Shown: in pieces, positions 50,305-60,640 of the stretch
How the letters are laid out: each line of letters opens with the position of its first letter
Position numbering within the stretch: position 1 is the first letter of the stretch
Source of the DNA: Mesostigma viride
Taxonomy: Eukaryota > Streptophyta > Mesostigmatophyceae > Mesostigmatales > Mesostigmataceae
Assembly: GCA_009746045.1 (NCBI GenBank)
Contig: RPFO01001188.1
Coordinates: 1-64,000, forward strand
DNA length: 64,000 nt
Direction of reading: 5' to 3'
Notes under the pieces: model-generated
Database searches by the model: none
What the model was told of the DNA's origin: nothing
Seen by the model: the letters and a program-made list of their open reading frames with translations, nothing else
Program-made: the position numbers and the translations under genes

Positions 50305-51454
50305 ATGGATTCCGCACAGACGCCCGACCTGCGCTGCCTCTCCGAACTGTCCTTCGACATCCTGCGTATGTTCCCCGAAAAGGTGAGACCCACATTCTTC
50401 CCCCATCTAGCCATCCTCGCGCATGTCTGGCCCCTCGAATTCTTCCCTCTAACACACTCGCGCATCTTATGCTCGCATCCGCACCATGCAGGACGTGGAC
50501 ATCATGGAGGGCCTGGGATGGGGAAGCTTCCCGACGCTCGACGAGATCGACCCGGACTGCGCCGGGGCGGCGTCCGGCGGCGAATCGACCCCGGACAGCC
50601 CCGCGGACACCGCGCTCGTCGCCGCGCCTCCCCCGCCCCCCGAAGGCGCGCGAGTGGGGCCGTGGACGTACCTCCTGCTGGCGGACATCACCGACTCCTC
50701 CAGCCAGATTGTCGGGCCGGTCAGCTCGTTCGCGGACGCCTACGGCTTCCCCGCCTCGCCGTCCCACGAAACGGGCACGTGGGCGCAGGGCTCCGACACC
50801 GTCCTCCCGCCCACGCCGGCGCCCGCGCCCGCGCCTCGTCCCGCGCCCGCCCCTCGTCCCGCGACCAAGAAGCGGCCCGCCGCCGAGATGACGGCGGACG
50901 GCAGCGAGTTTCCGGACTTCTCCGACCGCGTCAAGGACTGGCCCGCATTCGGCCCCCTGACCAAGCGACACCTGGCCTCGTCCGTGTTCGCGCACGTGGC
51001 GCGCGACCCGACCGTGCGAAGGCAAGACGACGCCAAGGGCCGCACGCGCTGGGTCGACTCCGCGGGGAAGTTCGTGGAAGTGATTCCGTCGTACGAAGTC
51101 GGCGTCGGGGCCGACTACTGGCTGAGCGAGCCGGCGACCGCGTCGGACGGCACTGTGTACAGCGTCTTCCGCCACGCCGGCCGGCCGGGGCGCACGATCG
51201 GACTTGTCCCACTGAGGGACTTCGCTCGCAGCCCGCTCGCTGCGATCCTGTCCTCGCACGAGGCGCGTCGGGCCGGCCTTGCCAAGAGACCACATGCCAA
51301 CATCATTATGGAGTACGAGCGGATGACGGACGGGTCCACCTGGGTGCGCGCCGTGTGCATCAGCTCCATCCCGCCCAGCCGCGGCGTACCCGCCGTGTAC
51401 CACGAGGACGGCGTGTCCCCGGCCCGCGTCCTCGCCGACGCGCGCGCCGCGTGA
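50305..51454 (+). CDS. Paralogue of the SET protein's C-terminal half, one intron
   Basis: Exon 1 50305-50382 (MDSAQTPDLRCLSELSFDIL, 26 residues), intron 50383-50491 (donor AAG|GTGAGA, acceptor CATGCAG), exon 2 50492-51454; 347 residues in all, intact. The N-terminal part has DVDIMEGLGWGSFPTLDEID and an acidic/Pro-rich region with no SET motifs, so it looks like a divergent transactivation-like segment. The C-terminal part (FSDRVKDWPAFGPLTKRHLA, VFRHAGRPGRTIGLVPLRDF, DGSTWVRAV) parallels the SET protein's C-terminus. That shared domain, about 170 residues, is unknown. Probably a regulatory or targeting module; this is inference. Confidence 0.6.
50383..50491 (+). other. Intron of the paralogue gene (GT-AG, 109 nt)
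   Basis: Donor AAG|GTGAGA and acceptor CATGCAG|GAC; removal keeps phase between M-F-P-E-K and D-V-D-I-M. The same exon-intron-exon layout in the SET gene (intron 48259-48392) supports common ancestry. Confidence 0.8.
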
Positions 51455-51507
51455 GGTAGATAGCCAGGGTAGATAGGAGATACGTGCTTTAACCCCGCCT
51501 ATTTATG

Positions 51508-51513
51508 AATAAA
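51508..51513 (+). terminator. Polyadenylation signal
   Basis: AATAAA 54 bp after the stop of the paralogue gene. Confidence 0.5.
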
Positions 51514-51800
51514 AGAGTGTATGAACCCTATTCAATGAGTCCATCATGTTCCCACGGTAGCTAGATGCGCATAGCTAGGACCGCGGACCCGCGAATTCGG
51601 CCAAGTCCCAAGCCCGCTATCCGGGCGCGTCCGTGCGCGTTAACGCCATGTACCTTATGCTTACATCCGTCACCGTCTAGGTCCGTCCCGGTCACTCGGT
51701 AGTACGCGCGCCTTTCATTGGTGGATACTAGGAGTACGGCGCCATAAGAGAGGTGCGGTTCACATCCGCCCCGTGGATCTCCCGCCGAACGGAGCGATCC

Positions 51801-52653
51801 GATTGGAGGATACTCGGAGCGCCGCGCCGATTCGGCCCGAAAGGGAGGCGCAGCCCGTTCCACCCCTCTTTTCGCCTTCTTCACCCCCTTTTTTGACCCC
51901 CGACAACCCCCTTCCCGACCCCTGAAAAAGGCCTGTTCCGGTGTTCCGGCCCACCCCCCCTGGGCCGGTATCATTCTGAAAAAAAAATTTTCCTGGGACC
52001 GAAATCCTTCGTTTTGGACTTAGCCGTTTTCGGCCTCTCCTCTTCCCCTTTCTCTCCCTCCCTCTCCTTTCTCTCTCCCTCTCCTTTCTCTCTCCTCTCC
52101 CTCTTTCTTCTCCCCTCTCTTCCCGTCCCCATATATCCAGGGCATAGGGTTCTATCTATTTTTTCCTAATAAATCACTTTTCTAGATGATACCGGCACGC
52201 CATCCCGGAAATAGGATATATGAGACGGTGTCCTATTCACGCCCCACGGTTAAATAGGACGAATAGCCGCTTATATATACCGTTCCTATTCCCGGAGGGG
52301 GCGTGCTGGTATCATATAAAAAAGTGATTTATTAGGAAAAAAATAGATAGACCCCTATACCCTGGATATATAAGGACGGGAAGGGAGAGGAGAGAGAGGG
52401 AGAGGGAAGAGGGAAGAGAGAGGAGGAGGCCGAAATCGGCTAAGTCCAAAACGAAGGATTTTGGTCCCAGAAAATTTTTTTTTTCAGATGATACCGGCCC
52501 AGGGGGGGGGAGCCGGAACACCGGAACAGGGCCTTTTTGGGGGTCGGGAAGGGGGTTTTCGGGGGTCAAAAAAGGGGTTAAGAGGGCGGAAAGGGGAGGT
52601 GGAACGGAGGGTACACCCGTCTCTGGCGCGGCGCTTGGAGTATCCACCAATAG
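51801..52653. repeat. Foldback element, copy 2 (reverse orientation to copy 1)
   Basis: Same palindromic organisation as 41130-42003. The central 140 bp (ATCCCGGAAATAGGATATAT...GAATAGCCGC) is the reverse complement of the centre of copy 1. Outer ends are ATTGG(A/T)GGATACTC-type strings and GGCGCGGCGC. Confidence 0.8.
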
Positions 52654-52715
52654 GATACGAGCGAGCGTCCGATCGGATCGGTTGGCGCGGCGCGCGGCGT
52701 ATTGGGTCGGGTCTA

Positions 52716-52931
52716 CTAACGCTTCCTCATGATCTTGGAATCAAACAATCTGTCGACATCTCTCCTGTACTTGTCCGATAGTTTTGTGAGCGCTCTCGTG
52801 TAGGCCACGTTGTTGGTGTACCGTTTCACGGCCTCCGTCTCCCTGTATATGCCCCGGATCAGGCGGTTGAATGATGCTGCAAGGTTGCGTATCTCGCGCT
52901 CGCGGCCTGCGGAGGTGGATTTGGTGGGCAT
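52716..52931 (-). CDS. Small basic helical protein
   Basis: 71 residues from ATG 52931 (MPTKSTSAGREREIRNLAAS). Entirely helical and basic, with RYTNNVAYTRALTKLSDKYR and a basic end KIMRKR. It might bind DNA, but there is no histone-fold or other motif I can assert. It is divergent from the EsV-1-7 gene, sharing a 215 bp upstream region. Confidence 0.45.
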   Translation of the reverse strand: MPTKSTSAGREREIRNLAASFNRLIRGIYRETEAVKRYTNNVAYTRALTKLSDKYRRDVDRLFDSKIMRKR

Positions 52932-53146
52932 TGTGTTTCTGATAAGATCGCGGGAGATTATTTTCTCGACGCGGCGCTCGGAGTATCCACCAATAGGATA
53001 CGAGCGAGCGTCCGATCGGATCGGTCGGCGCGGCGCCGGACGACACGTTCGCTCCGCCGGGCCGATAAATTTTCGCGGAGAGGGTCGACGGAGACGAGGA
53101 GACCTCGGACCGCGCGGGACGCGATCGCGCGCGGCGGACGTCCGGG
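52932..53146. promoter_or_regulatory. Divergent upstream region with the GTATCCACCAAT motif
   Basis: Contains GGAGTATCCACCAATAGGATACGAGCGAGCGTCCGATCGGATCGGT(C/T)GGCGCGGCGC, a block also found at 52635-52690. The core TTGGTGGATACT recurs at 50005, 50026 and 51717. The block lies between two genes pointing apart, so it may be a shared control element or leftover foldback-element end. Confidence 0.35.
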
Positions 53147-54754
53147 ATGTCGGCGAAGAAACGGGGGATGTGCGAGGAAGGGGACTGCACGACGTGGGCT
53201 ACCTACGGCCTCGCGGGGGATCGACGAGCGACCCGATGCGCTAAACACAAGTCGCCCGGCATGATCGACATCGTGAACCGCCGATGCGTCGAAGAGGGAT
53301 GCGAACGACAGCCGTCGTACGGCCACGTGGGTGATCGACGTCCGTCCCGATGCGCTAAACACAAGGCTCCCGGAATGATCAACGTCGTGTCCAAGCGATG
53401 TACGGAATTGGGGTGCCTGAGAATTCCGGTGTACGGACTCGCCGGGGATAGACGAGCGTCTCGGTGCGCCGTACACAAAACGCCCGACATGCTTAACGTC
53501 GTGTCCAGACGATGCGAGGAGCCGGGATGCAATACAATACCCGCGTACGGCCGCGTGGGCGATAGGCGTCCGATTAGGTGCGCCGTACACAAAACGCCGG
53601 GCATGTTCGACATAAAGAACAAACGATGTGAGGAGCCGGGATGCGATACACTACCCACGTACGGCCGCGTGGGCGATAGGCGTCCGATTAGGTGCGCCGT
53701 ACACAAAACGCCGGGCATGTTCGACATAAAGAACAAACGATGCACTGAGCCGGGGTGCGATCGACAACCAGTCTACGGCCACGCTGGCGACCAACGTCCA
53801 TCTCGGTGCGCCGTACACAAAACGCCGGGCATGTTCGACATAATGAACAAACGGTGCGAGGAGCCGGGATGCGGCCGGCACCCGTCGTACGGCTACGCTG
53901 GCGACCAACGTCCATCTCGGTGCGCCGTACACAGAACGCCCGACACGGTCAACGTCGTGTCCAGACGATGCACTGAGCCGGGGTGCGGCGTCTTCGCGTG
54001 GTACGGCTTGCCCGGTCACTCCGCGAGTCGATGCGCGTCCCATAAGCGCAGGGGGGATGTCAGATACCCCCGCATGCGGTGCTCCGAGTGTAATGAGCTC
54101 GGGACCCACGACCTGGAGGGCGTCCGTTATTGCGAGTGTCACGCCCCCGCGGACAGTCGTAATGTCGCGCTCCATCCGTGCAGCGTATGCGGCCTGGACG
54201 ACATCCTCGACGCGTCGGGCCGCTGTCCCACGTGCGACCCGGACCGCGCCGCCAAAATTGCCAGACGACACGAGATGCAGGTCAAGGCGTTCCTGGACGC
54301 GGAGATCGCGGCGGGGTCCTTGCCCCCCTACGAGACGCACGACCGCATGATCGACGGCGGCGCGTGCGTCCGCGTCCGTCCGGATTTCGTGTGGGACGCG
54401 GGGACCCACGTGCTGGTGCTCGAGGTGGACGAGCACCAGCACATGCATTATGCTTGCGAGTGCGAGCAGACCAGGATGGTGAACGTGGGCCAGGCGATGG
54501 GCATGCCGACGCTGTTCATTCGATACAACCCCGACGGCTTCCGCGTCGACGACGGGGGGCGCGCGCGGAACCGGTCGGTGTCGCTCCTAAAGCGCATGGA
54601 GACGCTGAAGTCGTACCTCCGATGGTGCGCGAGGCCCGAGTCCTGCCCCGGCAGCCACGGGGCGTTCGTCCGGGCCGTGTACCTGTACTATGACGGATGG
54701 ACGGAAACGTCCCCCGAGTGGCGCACCATCGTCCCGTTGGTCGCGGACGCGTAA
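53147..54754 (+). CDS. EsV-1-7 repeat protein fused to a PD-(D/E)XK-like nuclease domain
   Basis: 535 residues, intact, ATG 53147. Eight repeats of C-x4-C-x16-C-x2-H-x12 fill residues about 8-290, matching the EsV-1-7 motif first described in the Ectocarpus virus EsV-1 and in brown-algal developmental regulators. One unit is CEEPGCNTIPAYGRVGDRRP followed by IRCAVHKTPGM. A further Cys-rich segment (CSECNE, CECHAP, CSVCGLDD, CPTCDP) leads into a C-terminal domain. That domain has RPDFVWDAG (about residue 411) and VLVLEVDEHQHMHYACECEQ (about 422-441), the P-D...E-x-D/Q arrangement of PD-(D/E)XK nucleases. Likely a DNA-binding endonuclease of a mobile or viral module; specificity is unknown. Truncated copy in the left arm. 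Confidence 0.75.
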   Translation: MSAKKRGMCEEGDCTTWATYGLAGDRRATRCAKHKSPGMIDIVNRRCVEEGCERQPSYGHVGDRRPSRCAKHKAPGMINVVSKRCTELGCLRIPVYGLAGDRRASRCAVHKTPDMLNVVSRRCEEPGCNTIPAYGRVGDRRPIRCAVHKTPGMFDIKNKRCEEPGCDTLPTYGRVGDRRPIRCAVHKTPGMFDIKNKRCTEPGCDRQPVYGHAGDQRPSRCAVHKTPGMFDIMNKRCEEPGCGRHPSYGYAGDQRPSRCAVHRTPDTVNVVSRRCTEPGCGVFAWYGLPGHSASRCASHKRRGDVRYPRMRCSECNELGTHDLEGVRYCECHAPADSRNVALHPCSVCGLDDILDASGRCPTCDPDRAAKIARRHEMQVKAFLDAEIAAGSLPPYETHDRMIDGGACVRVRPDFVWDAGTHVLVLEVDEHQHMHYACECEQTRMVNVGQAMGMPTLFIRYNPDGFRVDDGGRARNRSVSLLKRMETLKSYLRWCARPESCPGSHGAFVRAVYLYYDGWTETSPEWRTIVPLVADA

Positions 54755-54883
54755 TAGACTGCTTTATAACAACGGTTCATAATAGAAACATGATATCGTT
54801 ACACCTAACCGACTCTCCTAGATAAATGATTAGTAGATAGAACCCCATTAAAGATTTACACATGACACAGTAGGATCATCGCA

Positions 54884-55195
54884 CGTGGCACCGTCGATGA
54901 CCGACACGTGGCACCGTCGATGACCGACACGTGGCACCGTCGATGACCGACACGTGGCACCGTCGATGACCGACACGTGGCACCGTCGATGACCGACACG
55001 TGGCACCGTCGATGACCGACACGTGGCACCGTCGATGACTGACACGTGGCACCGGTGATGACTGACACGTGGCACCGTCGATGACTGACACGTGGCACGT
55101 CGATGACTGACACGTGGCACCGTCGATGACCGACACGTGGCACCGTCGATGACTGACACGTGACACCGTCGATGACTGACACGTGGCAGATGACT
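54884..55195. repeat. 23 bp tandem repeat with CACGTG core, right arm
   Basis: Same array as 46155-46465 in reverse complement, with the same variant order (A/G at the central position, one unit with CACCGGTG). The conservation of variant order shows duplication or gene conversion of the whole arm. Confidence 0.9.
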
Positions 55196-56046
55196 CGCGC
55201 GATGGCTGGGACACGTATGGCGTAGTACAAACTAGTACAACATGGGTTTCCGTACTTCAAACTTACGTCACTGGCCAGTTGGGTAGTACAAACTAGTACA
55301 ACGTGGGTTTCCGTACTTCAAACGTACGTCGGCTAGTTTGGAGTACTTTGAAGTAGATCCGTAGCGTCTGAAGTAAAATTCCATGTACGCCCCGTTAATT
55401 CCCCGCGCCCCGCGCAGGCTGGTCACGTTGGTGGACGGTACGACGTGGTACGCTTAGTTCCCGTGCCCGCCGTACCACGCATGTAGTATCGACGCCCCAC
55501 GACGCGTCGCACGCGCCCTAGGCCCTCGGACTGCCCGCCGAGGCCAAGGACTTGGGCGATTTCGACTCGAAAAGGCCTAGAGACAAAAAGGTGCGCGACG
55601 ACAGGCGATATCACTGTACCAGGACGCATGTATAGTACATTTCGTGCCATGTGGCGACGGCACAATAGACGAGATGCGCGAAGCTCGCCAGTGCAGCAAA
55701 TGGATATCTAACGAAAGCGATGGTCGCCTGGCACGAAGAAGGGGCACACGAATCGGATATTTAACGATATTTATCGATCTATAGATGCATGCGATCCGGG
55801 GCATCGCCCTAAACGCGTAGATACTAAATTTTGAGGTCTAAAAAGCGAGCAGCGTTCGGCATTGTTGTCTGTCAACCGATGCATTTCCAGGTCATTTAGG
55901 GAAATGCCAGCGGACAGGAGACGGTTAGGACGTAACGCCAGCGTCTGGAACGCGTTTATATTGCGTCGACGTCTTCCCACGCATTGCCATCGTCTCCCCT
56001 TTCCATTTTCGTCGACGAAACTCACGCAATATCCGACGACGACGCC

Positions 56047-56589
56047 ATGAATCCCAGGCCCACCAACGCAGGGGCCGAGGCGATGGCGATGGTTGAAAGC
56101 TTGCACGTCGCGTGCAGCCAGCTCGCGAATCGACTGCGCGATGCCAGGACGTCGCTGAGGCGCGTCTGTCGCGAGCATGGCGAATTCGAACAGCGTCTGA
56201 GCGACGTCGACAACGAATCCCCCGTTCGCGCGATCCACGACGCGTGCCTCGGCCCCGTGACAGAGGATGGCGGACGCGTCCTGCTGTTTCACATCACGTG
56301 GGACAGCGGCGAACAGGAGCTCGTCGAGGTGACCAGTCTGAACACGGGCTGCGACGATGCGGTCAAGGCGATGGCTGCCACGTTTTCGTCTACCCGCAAC
56401 CTACCAGCGGGAGGGCACGTTCCCGTGACGCGAGAGGAAATGCTGGAGCTGTGGTCAATGCACCTTCGTTTGCACGGGGTGATGGAGGCCGTCTGCCCTC
56501 CTCCCATAATTGGCCACGGGACGATGCAGGGAATGTTGTTTAACCCCAGCACCCCCCTGGATTTCAATGCCATGTTTGCTGGCTGGTGA
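56047..56589 (+). CDS. Unknown protein, right-arm copy
   Basis: Identical in sequence by eye to the left-arm gene at 44755-45297, 180 residues, ATG 56047. An in-frame TTG-started extension upstream is open but has no ATG, so 56047 is preferred. The gene lies next to the outer end of the arm and reads outwards, 183 bp from the arm end. Confidence 0.5.
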   Translation: MNPRPTNAGAEAMAMVESLHVACSQLANRLRDARTSLRRVCREHGEFEQRLSDVDNESPVRAIHDACLGPVTEDGGRVLLFHITWDSGEQELVEVTSLNTGCDDAVKAMAATFSSTRNLPAGGHVPVTREEMLELWSMHLRLHGVMEAVCPPPIIGHGTMQGMLFNPSTPLDFNAMFAGW

Positions 56590-56772
56590 CATAAGTGGCT
56601 AATTGATAGCCATGATAATGACCTACCATGGCAATTGAATTAATAAAGGCATGATGTTCTCCATGACAATGAGTTCTCCATAGGTCCATTAGGAATTAGG
56701 GTAATTCATATTATTATTAATGTCTGCCTGGCCATTCCCCAGGAAAACGGGGTCACTCTGCAAAAATTTTGA

Positions 56773-57246
56773 GAGGACTTGATCACCTTTTTGGAATACT
56801 GGCCTGGGATGTGTTTTATCTTTTTCTGCCAGTTTTGCTGAGGTTTGTGCACGTGCAGTGTTGTACAGTGCTATCACCTCTGGGCCGGGGATATACACCT
56901 GCCTGCAGTCCTGCTGGGATTACCTCACCCCGCTTGGCATGCAGGACAGGTCTCATGTTTAGGGTTGTGCACATTTCATAACACCAGAGTGCCCTGTCAC
57001 AATAGACCCCTGAAGTAGCATCCTTGGAGGGATTTTTGGCTAGTAGGGTTTTGACAGATCTGATGGTTCTTTCAATGACCCCCTGACCCTCATGATCTTC
57101 CAGCCCAGCAATCTCTATTGCTTCACACCCTTCCAGGTCAGTCAGACAAGAAAATTGTTGATCAAGCAAAATTCTGTCAACTGGGTAGAATCTGGGTAAA
57201 GCAATCATGAGTGCAACACGTAGCTGCCCTGCAGACATGCCAGGTA
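56773..57246 (-). pseudogene. Retroelement integrase, C-terminal half
   Basis: Minus-strand continuation of the integrase interrupted at 60940. It begins PGMSAGQLRVALMIALPRF, has the second catalytic region ILLDQQFSCLTDLEG and the catalytic Glu in GQGVIERTIRSVKTLL, then a short Cys-rich part and, after a frame change, IPGPEVIALYNTARAQTSAK and RPVFQKGDQVLSKFL, the usual integrase end. The coding sequence appears to run into the outer end of the inverted-repeat module at 56772, so the module probably interrupts the element here. No reverse transcriptase is seen. Confidence 0.65.
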
Positions 57247-57859
57247 CACTAGGAAGTCAGGATTGAGAAAACTGAGAAACCCTGAGAAAAATTGAGAAAA
57301 ACCTGAGAAGAGCCGAGAAAAACTGAGAAGTAACTGAGAAGAGCTGAGAAGTAACTGAGAAGAGCTGAGAAAAACTGAGAATCACCTGAGAAAAGGGGGT
57401 GAGAAAAATTGAGAAGAGCTGAGAAGAAATTGAGAATTTGAAAATCTGAGAAAAGTGAGACTTCACTCGGACTGAGAAAAGTGAGAAATCACGAGAACTG
57501 AGAAAAATGAAAAACCACAAGAGAGTGAAAAACAGATTATGAGAGCAGCAAGCACTGCCAACATAATTTCAGCAAGGCAATCAAGGAAACAGTTTTTTTT
57601 TAATTAAAAAATAATTTATGTACGTATGAAAGCCGTCCTTTTGTGCATTGATTTCTTGACATGGCCCTGCCATAAACTCGTCTAATTCTCTAGCTTGCTG
57701 CAATTTTTTCAAAGAAGATGACTACAACTATGTTGCCATGGCTGTCTTTCACAAGGCCGCTTGCATAGCTTGATGCCCCGAATTGAAGATGTCGGTGCCG
57801 TTTGTATGCGCCACAAACTGAAAAGAATGCAAAACAAAAGCAGAACACAGGAATGGAAA

Positions 57860-58840
57860 ATCAGCACGTGTAGAACACGATTCATGACCCAATACTCACT
57901 TTTATGGCAAAGCAGCCATACACATGAATCACACCATGCACCAGATGTCACACGAGCAAGCCACGACATTGTCGTCGGATCAGAAAGCAATAAACGTGAA
58001 AACGATAGCGGCCCAAATCTGAGATTCCGCCGAACACAGAAAATAAGAAGGCTCAGAAGCTACCAGCAAGGGATCGAACATAGGACCTTAGGCATGATTT
58101 CATGCAGCAAATGTGTAGAACACGATTTATGACCCAACAGTCACTCTTATGGCAAAGCAGCCCATACACATGAATCACACCATGCACCAGATGTCACACG
58201 AGCAAGCCACGACATTGTCGTCGGATCAGAAAGCAATAAACGTGAAAACGATAGCGGCCCAAATCTGAGATTCCGCGGAACACAGAAAATAAGAAAGCTC
58301 AGAAGCTACCAGCAAGGGATAGAACATAGGACCTTAGGCATGATTGCATGCAGCGAATGTGTAGAACACGATTTATGACCCAACACTCACTCTTATGGCA
58401 GAGCAACCCATACCCATGAATCACACCATGCCCCAGATGTCACACGAGCAAGCCACGACATGGTCGTCGGATAAGAAAGCAATAAACGTGAAAACGATAG
58501 CGGCCCAAATCTGAGATTCCGCGGAACACAGAAAATAAGAAAGCTCAGAAGCTACCAGCAAGGGATCGAACATAGGACCTTTGGCATGATTGCATGCAGC
58601 GAATGTGTAGAACACGATTTATGACCCAACACTCACTCTTATGGCAGAGCAACCCATACCCATGAATCACACCATGCCCCAGATGTCACACGAGCAAGCC
58701 ACGACATGGTCGTCGGATAAGAAAGCAATAAACGTGAAAACGATAGCGGCCCAAATCTGAGATTCCGCGGAACACAGAAAATAAGAAAGCTCAGAAGCTA
58801 CCAGCAAGGGATCGAACATAGGACCTTTGGCATGATTTCG
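57860..58840. repeat. 246 bp tandem repeat, four units, inside the CACTA-like element
   Basis: Units beginning GTGTAGAACACGATT recur at about 57866, 58111, 58358 and 58604, a 245-247 bp period. Each contains CAGCAAGGGATCGAACATAGGACCTT; its complement resembles a tRNA T-arm (TTCGATCCC), so the unit may derive from a tRNA-related SINE. An inverted partial copy lies near 59685-59790. Confidence 0.85.
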
Positions 58841-58844
58841 CGGC

Positions 58845-60640
58845 TGTGTGAGTCTCCAGATCCGAAGGCATCTCACTTAATTAACGTTTCGAAACAGCCA
58901 AACTGCGAAAAACCTCTTACCGGAGGGAGTCGCCAATATCAAGGAGACAACCAGCGCAGGCCAGAAATCGGGAGAATCCGGACCATGGTAGCTCGAGCCT
59001 GCCGTTATCTTGTCCGCGTTTTCGAGTCGTGCAGGATTATGAATATGAATGGAGATGGAAATGTGTAGCCTTGTGCATTGAAATTATGGCTGGCTGACGT
59101 GTAGAGCGACGAGATGACCTAGACGGTGGGGCCGGAAACAGCTTGCTTGATTGTGTTTCTCGTGGGGAACGAGTCCAACGACTACTTTCTCTGGGCGGCA
59201 AACTGCGGCAAATTGAACGCAAGCCTCATCTTGAATTTTTGACCGTCGAAATGTAACGATCCGACGACTTCTGCAGTATGCCGCGTAATTTTCTGTTGCG
59301 GAAGAGCCGTTGGGCCGGTTCCCGACGCGGGCGACCAGTGGTTTGCATTAAGTTAACTTACCTGAAGTTCTCCAACAGAAATGACCCAAGCCGCATGATG
59401 GCACTCATCGACGGCCTCAGTCTATTGACGCGTCGGCCCGATTTTGGCGGCACCCAATTTGACCCCAACGGCACCTACCGACAAATACATACGTTTCATG
59501 CGCACCACGACCCCTTTGAGCTCTGCTATGGCGGTGGTGCTGTGGGGCCCGCATCAGACTGGGGGCCCTTATCTGCTATGGCGGTGCTGCCGTTGGGCCC
59601 GCATCAGACTGCAGGCCCTTTATGCTGGCGGGCCCTTAATGCATGTCACTTATTTATTCTTGTGCATACAAATATGAAGCAATGAAGTCCTATGTTCGAT
59701 TCCTTGCTGGTAGCTTCTAGGCTTTCTTACTTTCTGTGCTCCGCGGAATCTCAGATTTGGGCAGCTAGCGTTTTCACGTTTGTTGCTTTCTGACGACAAT
59801 GAAGCAATGAAGTCGTGTCCTCCGGATTTTTGCATTTGCACCGTGTGCGTTCTTGGACGTTTGGAAACATGCATGGCATATGGCTAATGTAATGACTGAC
59901 TAGCTAGACCGTTTCAGTGGTTTTTCATTTGCGGGTATTTCCTCGTAAATGGTGGGAAAGCGATCGCAGCAATGGTTCTCACCACTAGACACTCCCGGCC
60001 AGTGAAGCTCGAAAAACACGCCCTGATCAAGCAAGCTGTTTCCGGCCCCACTGTACAGGTCATCTTACAGTCGCTCTTTGCGTAAGCCAGCCATAATTTC
60101 AAGGAACAAGGCTACACATTTGCATACGCTTTTCTTGGTTATCGGTGTGCCTTTGTTTGAATGCAGGGGGGTCGCTGTGCCGACACAACGCGTTCAACGT
60201 GCTGGGCATCAAATGAGGGATCTGGGCGACCACCAGTGCGCGACTAGTGTCGCCACTTCTTTCCGGACCTGAGGGCGAGGCTGCAGCCGGAGCTGCAGAC
60301 GTACTGTCAGGGCTTAGCGCAGCCGCCAGGCTGCGTTGCGTCGAGGAGCGTTTGCTCGTCATATATTGCGCAATAGCTTCGGAAAAGTATATCAGCGTGT
60401 GCGTCTTAGAAAGACGAAGTGATTGTGATATTCACAGCCGAATTGGGTGCCCGAACGTGAAAGTTATGAGCTCCGCTGTCAGCCATGGCTACCTCGTGGC
60501 TCGTGGCTTGGATGGTACATTGGCTATATTGTATGATAACCCTATATTTTTCACATTCCATCTCTACCATGCTCACCGCTTGCAATGTGATGCGTTTGTA
60601 TCAAGTGTGTGAATCTCCTCGTTCTCAGTCCTTGTGGTTT
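58845..60640. other. CACTA-like element interior, no convincing gene
   Basis: Short ORFs only (up to 135 residues), none with a recognisable motif. The string GGGCCCGCATCAGACTG occurs twice near 59545-59615. I see no transposase. Confidence 0.4.

Larger units (their letters stand above)
53664..56772. repeat. Right 3.1 kb inverted repeat of the 12.2 kb module
   Basis: Reverse complement of 44572-47677. The coordinate sum of matching bases is 101344 from the outer end, dropping to 101340 after small indels, showing how few differences there are. Outside the arms the left flank is viral/minisatellite and the right flank is retroelement integrase; no target-site duplication is apparent. Confidence 0.95.

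Noticed and set aside
44572-56772. The inverted repeats as the natural ends of a linear viral genome
   Set aside because: Both arms lie on the same side of the main viral block and the right arm abuts a retroelement coding region; nothing shows a free end. Kept only as one possible origin of the module.
57860-58840. tRNA genes in the 246 bp repeats
   Set aside because: Only a T-arm-like string is present; no A box at the right distance and no cloverleaf, so at most a tRNA-derived repeat.
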